Below are positions 19,827 through 26,103 of a stretch of 26,103 nt of DNA, piece by piece. The position numbers and the translations under genes were made by a program. Position 1 is the first letter of the stretch. Every line of letters begins with the position of its first letter. Origin of the DNA: a virus. The notes under the pieces are model-generated. The model ran no database searches. It worked only from the letters and a program-made list of their open reading frames with translations, and had not been told where the DNA came from. The stretch lies in the IMG/VR virus record IMGVR_UViG_3300047557_002814, positions 1-26,103 of that record; one strand, written 5' to 3'.

Positions 19827-20585
19827 ATGTTCAAAATTACCAAACCTGCCGAAGTACGTGAAGGCTTCCACGGAATGTTGTATGGTAAGCCGAAAACAGG
19901 CAAAACAAGTACCGCCGACGACCCGAATATTAAAGTGTTGATTGCCGACCTTGAAGGTGGCACAGCCGTCCTTTCCGACGCAAAAAACGTTGACCGTGTA
20001 GCGATTAACACATTCACAGACTTTCGTGAGTTTACCGAAGTTGTGCAACGTGGCTTTATTGAAAAAGAAGGCGATTTTGATTACGACTTGATTATGATTG
20101 ACAGTATTTCACGATTGCAGGAAATAATTAAGGAGTACGTAGCCAAAGAGTATGCGCCAAACCGTAAGCGTGAGATTCAAGGCAAATTCGGCGCTATGGC
20201 GGATTGGGGCGACTTGCGAGATATTATCCTATCCGCAGTTAAAGTCTGGCACGGAATCACAAAACGTGGCGAAAAATCGTTTCACGTTATGTGGGTAGCG
20301 CATGAAGGTGTTGTCAAAGACGATTTGACCGAGCAGGCGATTGCAACAAAGATTCAACTACAAGGAAAAGACACCGCCGATATTGTTATGGCGCACGTTG
20401 ACGGGATTTTCTATATGTTCAACAAACTAGAAGATGATGTTATCAAGCGTGGGATTTTGACACAAAACTACGGGATTTACCAAGCAGGTGTAAGGCAGTC
20501 AAAACACAGACAGCCACTCCCTGCCGTTATCTACGACCCACAGTGGTCGGATATTTTCAAAAAACTAGGTTATGTAAGGGGGTGA
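19827..20585 (+). CDS. Sak4-like RecA-fold ATPase (AAA_24 type)
   Basis: This 252-residue protein starts at ATG 19827 behind AAAAGGATGATG; a GTG one codon earlier is less likely. Walker A is GKPKTGKT at 20-27. Walker B is DYDLIMIDS at about 85-93. The sequence is typical of the phage ATP-binding proteins related to Sak4, minimal RecA-like proteins that promote single-strand annealing with an SSB partner. The gene is near a RecB-like nuclease and a DUF669-like protein, the neighbours such ATPases often have. It lacks the long N- and C-terminal domains of bacterial RecA. Confidence 0.85.
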   Translation: MFKITKPAEVREGFHGMLYGKPKTGKTSTADDPNIKVLIADLEGGTAVLSDAKNVDRVAINTFTDFREFTEVVQRGFIEKEGDFDYDLIMIDSISRLQEIIKEYVAKEYAPNRKREIQGKFGAMADWGDLRDIILSAVKVWHGITKRGEKSFHVMWVAHEGVVKDDLTEQAIATKIQLQGKDTADIVMAHVDGIFYMFNKLEDDVIKRGILTQNYGIYQAGVRQSKHRQPLPAVIYDPQWSDIFKKLGYVRG

Positions 20586-20590
20586 TTTTA

Positions 20591-20986
20591 TTGGACGCTT
20601 TGATGGTTAAACAAAGAAAAGAACGTTTTAAGCAAGAGATTTTGGAAAGCGCTAGACCGTTCGTAGATGCACAAACTGAAAGTATTAACACGAAAGAGTT
20701 TTTTAACGCTTTCCCGTATTATGCGAACAAAATTGCGTATTATTTTGGCAGTATGGAAAATTTCTACGAAGACTTAGGTGTTCGCAAAAAGTTTAAGTAC
20801 ATCGAGAAAATCAAGACAAGAAAATACCGTTCGGACGCAACTTCGGTTCGTAACCAACTTGCATTAGAAAGGTTAGACCAACTACTGAATGAAGGTTTGT
20901 CGTTAGTCGCTATTGGGCAAAAGTTTGGCGTAAGCAGACAGGCGATTTATCATTTGATGGCTACGCTTGACAAAGATGTAGAGTAA
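20591..20986 (+). CDS. Helix-turn-helix DNA-binding protein
   Basis: This 131-residue protein starts at TTG 20591, with AAGGGGGTGA at ideal spacing. An upstream ATG at 20543 lies inside the previous gene without a site. Residues about 1-75 are basic and helical. The C-terminal LSLVAIGQKFGVSRQAIYHL at about 103-122 is a clear helix-turn-helix of the kind seen in sigma-region-4-like and resolvase-like proteins. It is a candidate for the regulator that binds the GTA-N-TAC or ACGGT sites, though nothing in the sequence links them directly. Confidence 0.7.
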   Translation: MDALMVKQRKERFKQEILESARPFVDAQTESINTKEFFNAFPYYANKIAYYFGSMENFYEDLGVRKKFKYIEKIKTRKYRSDATSVRNQLALERLDQLLNEGLSLVAIGQKFGVSRQAIYHLMATLDKDVE

Positions 20987-21028
20987 TAATATCATTAAAA
21001 TACACTTAAAAAAGGGGATTTGATTAGT

Positions 21029-21496
21029 ATGTTTTTAACAGTAAACCACAATGAAGCAGGTAACAACGAGTACGAGTTGATTGCCGAAGGCAAGTACCAG
21101 GCAATTATCAAAGAAGCGGAAGTGACTAAATCATCGTCAGGCAATGATATGATTAAAGTCACGGTCGTTATTCGGGACGATGTGAAACAACCGTTCGGTA
21201 AGCGTAAAGTTTGGGATTACATTGTAGCGAGCGATAAAGCGAAGTGGAAAATTCAACAGGTGGCAAAAGCGATTGAGTTGCCACAAGGAAAAGCGTTCAA
21301 CACCATTCAAGAGTTTGCCAAAGAGATTTTGTTCAAACCTGTAACGATTGATGTCAAGCACGAAGAAAGCACATACAACGGTGAGACAAAAACAAAGGAG
21401 CGGATTGCGTTCTACGACGTAGCGTCAGTCGGTGTAACAACGCCTTCGTCAGCAGACCCGTTTAGCGCTCCAACAACAACACAGTCGCCGTTTTAA
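21029..21496 (+). CDS. DUF669-like single-stranded DNA-binding candidate
   Basis: This 155-residue protein starts at ATG 21029, with AAAAAAGGGG upstream; a TTG at 21020 is too close to that site. Beta-rich phrases (EGKYQAIIKEAEVTKSSSGN, then DMIKVTVVIRDD, then KVWDYIVASDKAKWKIQQVA) match the DUF669 family of phage proteins, which have an OB-like fold and are thought to bind ssDNA. The C-terminus is Thr/Ser/Pro-rich and ends SPF, resembling the short tail by which SSBs bind partners. It is placed between recombination and primase genes. Confidence 0.75.
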   Translation: MFLTVNHNEAGNNEYELIAEGKYQAIIKEAEVTKSSSGNDMIKVTVVIRDDVKQPFGKRKVWDYIVASDKAKWKIQQVAKAIELPQGKAFNTIQEFAKEILFKPVTIDVKHEESTYNGETKTKERIAFYDVASVGVTTPSSADPFSAPTTTQSPF

Positions 21497-21577
21497 TTCT
21501 GAAACAACTGAACAGGAAAGTACGGCAGGTATGTGCAAATATCCCTGCTTTATTTTCCGCAAGAAGGGGGTTCACAA

Positions 21578-24397
21578 GTGTTTGAAAAAATCTTCCCGAA
21601 TATTGTTGTTAAATCTAACGGGGAAGCAAATGTGTTGTGTCCTTTTCCACATGAGAAAGGATATGAACAGAACCCTTCGGCACATATTAACGTAGAAAAA
21701 CGATTGTTTCATTGCAAAACTTGTCAAGCAGAAGGTAGGTTTGACAACGGCGGTTTGTCTGAAATAGGGTTTGTTGCAAACTACTACAACATGAGTTATG
21801 AACAAGCGGTTCGATTTGTGTCCACGCTAGACGACGCAGATGTTGTAGAATCCGAGTCGTGGGATGTTGCAGTAGAAACTTTGTTTACAAACCAAGACGC
21901 TGTAAAGTTTTTATACGGACGTGGTTTAACAGATGAAACAATCCGTAATTATCGTCTCGGCTATGCTGGTGACGGCGTTATGTACCCCGTGTTTGTGTAC
22001 GGTCAGTTGTGTGATGTACGTACATACAACTACAACCGAAAAGATGGTGAACCGAAAATACGTTCACGGAAAGGTGCGTCGCCACTACTCTTCCCGTTTG
22101 ACGATTGGATTGTAGACGAGCGACCCACGTTACTATGTGCAGGTGAAAATGACACTCTTCTCGCCAGACAGTTAGGGTTTAACGCTTTAACTGTCACGGC
22201 AGGGGAAGGTAATTTTCCGAAGATATTTGCTAACTTGTTTAAAGACAAGACCGTGTATATCTGTTATGATTGCGACGAAGCAGGTCGCAAAGGAGCAAGG
22301 TCAGTTGCATTTGCATTAAACGAAGTCGGTTCGTCTGTTTACCTTGTAGACTTATCGTTAGAGGGGACGAAAGAAAGTAAAGACCTAACCGACTTCATCA
22401 TTAAGCATAACCACACGGCAGAAGATTTATACCATAAGATTGAAGAAGCCTTACAATACAACGAAGATATGTACAAAGAAGATAAGGAAGTGCAATACCC
22501 TGTTATCAATCTTTGGGATGTAGCCGAAGGACGTTACGCAGGTCGCAGGGTGTCCGCTCGTGTTTTGTTGTCAGGTAAGTACGATAGTCCAATGCAGACA
22601 CCAACCGCCGTTGAGTGGCAGTGTACACATCCGAATTTAACATCTGAACGTTCGCCGTGTCACACGTGTCCGTTTCAAAATAAACACGGTTGGTGGACGC
22701 TTGAAGAAAATCTAAAAGATGTAATGGAGTTGGTGGATGTAAATGAGCAACAACAAGATAAAGCGATACAGAAATTTATTGGACTCCCTACAAAATGTCC
22801 AGGAATCAGAAAGCAAGTCAAAGCTCGTAAACCTGTTTACAAAGTTGTATTTACACCAGATGTGCCTAGTGAAGAGACGGAAGAATACAGAGCGGTTGAA
22901 CAGTATGCGTACACATTGGGACTAAACCTGCAAGACGGTGAGCGATACCGAGCGTTCTTTAAACCTTACGCACACCCACTTGATGGTCAACGTGTGTTTA
23001 TGATTGTGGACAGAGTAGAAGAGTCTGACAATGCTATCAATGCGTTTGAAATGACCGACGAGATAGCCGAACAACTAAAAGTATTTCAAGGTAATCCATT
23101 TGAAGTGATGGCACGTAGGGCTGACCAACACCATAACTTTACGAAGGTGTTTAAGCCAAATCCGATGATTGCGAACGCAGTTGATTTAGTTTATCACAGT
23201 CCGTTACGATTCAAGTTTCACGGACGCGAAATGAAAGGTTATCCAGAAATTCTTATCGTTGGCGAAAGTCGTACAGGTAAAACTGAAACAGGGCTTTTGT
23301 TTCAACGATACGTAGGTATTGGTAATTTTATGGCGCTTAAAGGCGCAACGACCGCAGGGATATTAGGCGGTGCGGATAAACTGACCACGGGTGGGTTTAA
23401 AATAAATTGGGGAACAGTGCCGCGCAACCACAAAGGTTTAGTCATTATGGACGAATTGTCGGGTATGTCGAGAGAAGTTATGGCAAGTCTAACCGCTATG
23501 CGTTCCGAACGAATGGCAACGGTGCATAAGATAGCGAAAGGCAAAGCACCTGCCGAAACAAGGTTGTTGTGGTGTAGTAACCCACGAGTAAATCAAACAG
23601 GTCAGTCTGTAAACGTCAAGGACTATCCGACAGGTACGCACGTTATGTTAGATTTAATCGGTAGTGATGAAGATATAGCAAGGTTTGATTTGTGTATGCT
23701 TATAGTTAAAGAGTCGGAATCATCCCCGTTAGACGTACCGACAGTTGAAGCGTATGAACCAGAAGTATACGCAAACTTAATCAAATGGGTGTGGTCACGC
23801 ACAAGCGACCAAGTTATTTTTGCCGAAGGTGTGGAAGAGTATATAGTGCAAGTTGCGAACGAATTAAACGAAAGGTATGATACAGATGTTAAGTTTTTTG
23901 GTGCGGAGTGTTGGAAGAAAATTGCGAGAATTGCCACAGCCTGTGCAGGCGCTACTTTTAGTTGCGACGATAGTTTTACACGGATTCGTGTCACAAAAGA
24001 ATCCGTGGATTGGGCTAGGTCTTTTCTTGTTAGGAATTATGATAATAGTATTTTCCGTTTGGGAGAGTACGTCCGAGAGAAAAGAAACTACAACGAAACG
24101 AATGAAGCGGTGAATACGATTGTTGCAGGTATTTGCCGTAGCAACCCAATCGTTGTCAAAACACTACTCAATTCAGTATCGCCCGTTCCGATGGGCAATT
24201 TACAAGCAGTGTCAGGTCTTGAACGAAACCAATTTTCAGAACTTATAAACAAATTATCATCTAATTTTTTAGTCACAGTTTCGGCACAAGGCTTGCTTGC
24301 TACACGTAGATTTAGGTTAGCAGTTGATGTTTACAGAGACGTTTATCCAAAAACAAAAATGATACCATTGTCACAAGAAGGCGGTGTAAGTGTATGA
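21578..24397 (+). CDS. Primase fused to MCM-like AAA+ helicase
   Basis: This 939-residue protein starts at GTG 21578 behind AAGGGGG at 7 bases; a GTG at 21533 is less well placed. Cys21, His25, Cys46 and Cys49 give a CHC2-type primase zinc finger. The TOPRIM domain shows Glu190 (LLCAGENDTL) and Asp231/Asp233 (ICYDCDEAGRKGA). Residues about 310-530 look like an MCM N-terminal OB region with Cys349, Cys361, Cys364 and Cys407. The AAA+ part has Walker A GESRTGKT at 562-569, Walker B IMDELSGM at 623-630, sensor-1 Asn668 in LLWCSNPR and an ARFDL arginine finger (Arg702), the MCM signature. It would unwind and prime phage DNA. Phage primases are more often fused to DnaB-type helicases, so the MCM partner is notable. 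Confidence 0.85.
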   Translation: MFEKIFPNIVVKSNGEANVLCPFPHEKGYEQNPSAHINVEKRLFHCKTCQAEGRFDNGGLSEIGFVANYYNMSYEQAVRFVSTLDDADVVESESWDVAVETLFTNQDAVKFLYGRGLTDETIRNYRLGYAGDGVMYPVFVYGQLCDVRTYNYNRKDGEPKIRSRKGASPLLFPFDDWIVDERPTLLCAGENDTLLARQLGFNALTVTAGEGNFPKIFANLFKDKTVYICYDCDEAGRKGARSVAFALNEVGSSVYLVDLSLEGTKESKDLTDFIIKHNHTAEDLYHKIEEALQYNEDMYKEDKEVQYPVINLWDVAEGRYAGRRVSARVLLSGKYDSPMQTPTAVEWQCTHPNLTSERSPCHTCPFQNKHGWWTLEENLKDVMELVDVNEQQQDKAIQKFIGLPTKCPGIRKQVKARKPVYKVVFTPDVPSEETEEYRAVEQYAYTLGLNLQDGERYRAFFKPYAHPLDGQRVFMIVDRVEESDNAINAFEMTDEIAEQLKVFQGNPFEVMARRADQHHNFTKVFKPNPMIANAVDLVYHSPLRFKFHGREMKGYPEILIVGESRTGKTETGLLFQRYVGIGNFMALKGATTAGILGGADKLTTGGFKINWGTVPRNHKGLVIMDELSGMSREVMASLTAMRSERMATVHKIAKGKAPAETRLLWCSNPRVNQTGQSVNVKDYPTGTHVMLDLIGSDEDIARFDLCMLIVKESESSPLDVPTVEAYEPEVYANLIKWVWSRTSDQVIFAEGVEEYIVQVANELNERYDTDVKFFGAECWKKIARIATACAGATFSCDDSFTRIRVTKESVDWARSFLVRNYDNSIFRLGEYVREKRNYNETNEAVNTIVAGICRSNPIVVKTLLNSVSPVPMGNLQAVSGLERNQFSELINKLSSNFLVTVSAQGLLATRRFRLAVDVYRDVYPKTKMIPLSQEGGVSV

Positions 24398-26103
24398 TAA
24401 TAACCATAGCAAACGAAGATTATGAAGTGTTATACACGCCGTCGCCTAAACCGATTACAGACGCATTAGAACGTGACAAACCGCAGTACATTACGTTCGA
24501 TACCGAAACAGACGGACTTCACATTAAGAAAAGTCGCCCATTCCTATGCGCAGTTGCGTGGGACAGAAAAGTGTTTGTATTCCCTGCTAACAAAACCGTT
24601 TTATCGGAGTTAGTAAATTGGTCGAAGATGGTTAGTCGTGTTTATGCCCATAATACCACCTACGATATGCACATGATGGCTAATGTATGTGGAGATAATA
24701 TTCCGCTACAAATTACAAATTGGGGCGATACGATGGGATTGTGTCGTCTAATATTTGAAGCAGTATCGTCGAGCGACGGTGGAGATAGTTTAGCGTTAAA
24801 GCAGATAGGTAAAAAGTATATCGACGCTACATCTGACCGATACGAAGCCGAAATCAAGTCTTGGTTAAAAGCAAAGGAGTCAGCAGATAAGAAAATACTG
24901 ATGGCTATGTTAAAGTCGATTGGTTGGTCGTTGGCACGTTTGCAACGAGCATTAGACGGCGCAGAAGAAGTACCTTGCGAAGTGGTCGAAATGTATAATG
25001 ATTTTCAACGTGAATATCCGAAACCGACGTACAAAGATGTACCGTTAGCGATTATGTTACCGTATCTTGCAGTCGATGTGATTTTAACCAATTTGGTCGT
25101 TAGAAAAGCAACACCTGTTGTTTTACACAAAGAGCAACAATCAGTCGCTAAACGTGAGTTTCGGTTGATTCCTGTTATCTACAAAATGGAACGTCAAGGA
25201 TTAGAAGTAGACCGAGCCTATTTAGAAGAAGCACACTACAAGATGGCGCAGTACATTGAAGATTTGCGTATTAAGTCGCACGAGTTAGCAGGTCGTGAGT
25301 TTGCTGTCGGTCAACACGCTTTGATTAAGGATATTTACACCGATAAATTAGGACAAAAACCAGAATCAACTGATAAAAAGTTTTTATCGAAACAAGCGTC
25401 AAACGGTGACGAGTTAGCCAAAATCATTAAGACGTTACGACGGTTAGAAAAATGGCAGTCCACATATATTGAAAAGATTATGAACGACTCCGAATATGAC
25501 GGTCGGTTCTACACCCAGATGAACGCATACAATCCTGTAACAGGTCGTTTTAGTGGCGATGCGCAACAGTTTCCGAAGGAGGCTATAACCGACGACGATG
25601 GTAACGAGATATTTAACCCACGCAGAGCGTTCAAAGGTCGTGTGTACTACCTTGACTACTCCCAAGTCGAGTTACGAGTACAGGCACATTACACCATGTA
25701 TTTTGGCGGTGATTTGAACCTATGCCGAGCGTATATGCCTTTCAAATGTTACGAGCGTGACGGTAAATGGTATCGTGAAGAAGATGATACCGAGTGGACA
25801 CCGACTGATGTTCACTCCGCAACAACTATCAAAGCGTTAGAAGCGATGGGTATTGACTACACGAAACTCGATGAAAAAGAGTTTAAGCGTTGGCGACATA
25901 TCGGCAAGATGTTTAACTTTATGCGTAACTATGGCGGTGGCGATAAGAAAGCCGCAGAAGTGTTAGATATTGACATGGAACACGCAAAAGCGTTAAACAA
26001 AGGTTACACCGACGCATTTCCGTTAGTTATTGAGTATCAAAAAGCGGTTGAACGTTCGTTCTATGACAAAGGGTATGTAGAAAATTTGTACGGTCGCAGA
26101 TAC
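24394..26103 (+). CDS. Family A DNA polymerase with 3'-5' exonuclease (3' end cut)
   Basis: It starts at ATG 24394, overlapping the primase-helicase stop by four bases, and is open to the window end (570 residues seen). The DEDD proofreading exonuclease is complete: FDTETDG with Asp36 and Glu38, HNTTYD with Asp91, and YLAVD with Asp228. The polymerase domain shows motif A YYLDYSQVELR with catalytic Asp421, and motif B RHIGKMFNFMRNYG with Arg501 and Lys505. Motif C lies beyond the edge. It is the replicative enzyme of the phage. It lacks a 5'-3' nuclease domain, as usual for phage Pol I-type enzymes. Confidence 0.92.
   Translation, partial: MIITIANEDYEVLYTPSPKPITDALERDKPQYITFDTETDGLHIKKSRPFLCAVAWDRKVFVFPANKTVLSELVNWSKMVSRVYAHNTTYDMHMMANVCGDNIPLQITNWGDTMGLCRLIFEAVSSSDGGDSLALKQIGKKYIDATSDRYEAEIKSWLKAKESADKKILMAMLKSIGWSLARLQRALDGAEEVPCEVVEMYNDFQREYPKPTYKDVPLAIMLPYLAVDVILTNLVVRKATPVVLHKEQQSVAKREFRLIPVIYKMERQGLEVDRAYLEEAHYKMAQYIEDLRIKSHELAGREFAVGQHALIKDIYTDKLGQKPESTDKKFLSKQASNGDELAKIIKTLRRLEKWQSTYIEKIMNDSEYDGRFYTQMNAYNPVTGRFSGDAQQFPKEAITDDDGNEIFNPRRAFKGRVYYLDYSQVELRVQAHYTMYFGGDLNLCRAYMPFKCYERDGKWYREEDDTEWTPTDVHSATTIKALEAMGIDYTKLDEKEFKRWRHIGKMFNFMRNYGGGDKKAAEVLDIDMEHAKALNKGYTDAFPLVIEYQKAVERSFYDKGYVENLYGRRY

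Overview
The window reads as part of a double-stranded DNA tailed-phage genome (Caudoviricetes). The host is probably a Bacillota bacterium, inferred from strong AAGGGG/GGTGA-type ribosome binding sites and sigma-A-like promoters. The genome is moderately AT-rich. No integrase, tRNA, CRISPR array or insertion sequence was seen. The left edge cuts a tail-type structural gene and the right edge cuts DNA polymerase.

Left arm (1-7917, minus strand): virion genes in the usual order, read from high to low coordinates. They are small terminase, a small overlapping gene, large terminase with an N-terminal zinc ribbon, a 91-residue protein, portal, scaffold, a decoration-type protein, major capsid protein, a conserved 91-residue basic protein, an intrinsic terminator, a 60-residue helical protein, a connector-type protein and the start of a tail-type protein. 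A sigma-A-like promoter with a 5'-terminal hairpin lies between portal and scaffold. A second promoter, overlapped by a palindromic operator, lies before the small terminase.

Centre (7918-11946): a divergent control region and two short plus-strand transcription units, each ending in a strong intrinsic terminator. Unit 1 (promoter 8165-8193) encodes an unrecognised 381-residue protein and a 24-residue peptide. Unit 2 (promoter 9826-9834) encodes a first amidoligase-like protein and two microproteins. Each microprotein gene follows a hairpin whose stem sequence varies but whose loop is always GTGACAG. Upstream of unit 2, and again about 1.6 kb further on, lies a duplicated array of ACGGT repeats. 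Beyond the second array come an AT-rich three-stem inverted-repeat structure and a cluster of GTA-N-TAC palindromes overlapping two promoters.

Right arm (11947-26103, plus strand): a second, larger amidoligase-like protein with an N-terminal Cys-rich region, a class II glutamine amidotransferase, five small unrecognised genes (two with zinc-finger-like cysteines), then DNA metabolism genes. These are a SNF2-type helicase, a Cas4/RecB-like nuclease with iron-sulphur-type cysteines, a Sak4-like RecA-fold ATPase, a helix-turn-helix protein, a DUF669-like single-strand-binding candidate, a primase fused to an MCM-like AAA+ helicase, and a family A DNA polymerase.

The least ordinary parts are (i) two GS-fold amidoligase-like genes with an adjacent glutamine amidotransferase, suggesting phage-encoded amide-bond chemistry of unknown target; (ii) the repeated GTGACAG-loop hairpins before microprotein genes; and (iii) the shared operator and repeat architecture that may couple early, late and replication control. 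Function is inferred from motifs read by eye; no database search was run.
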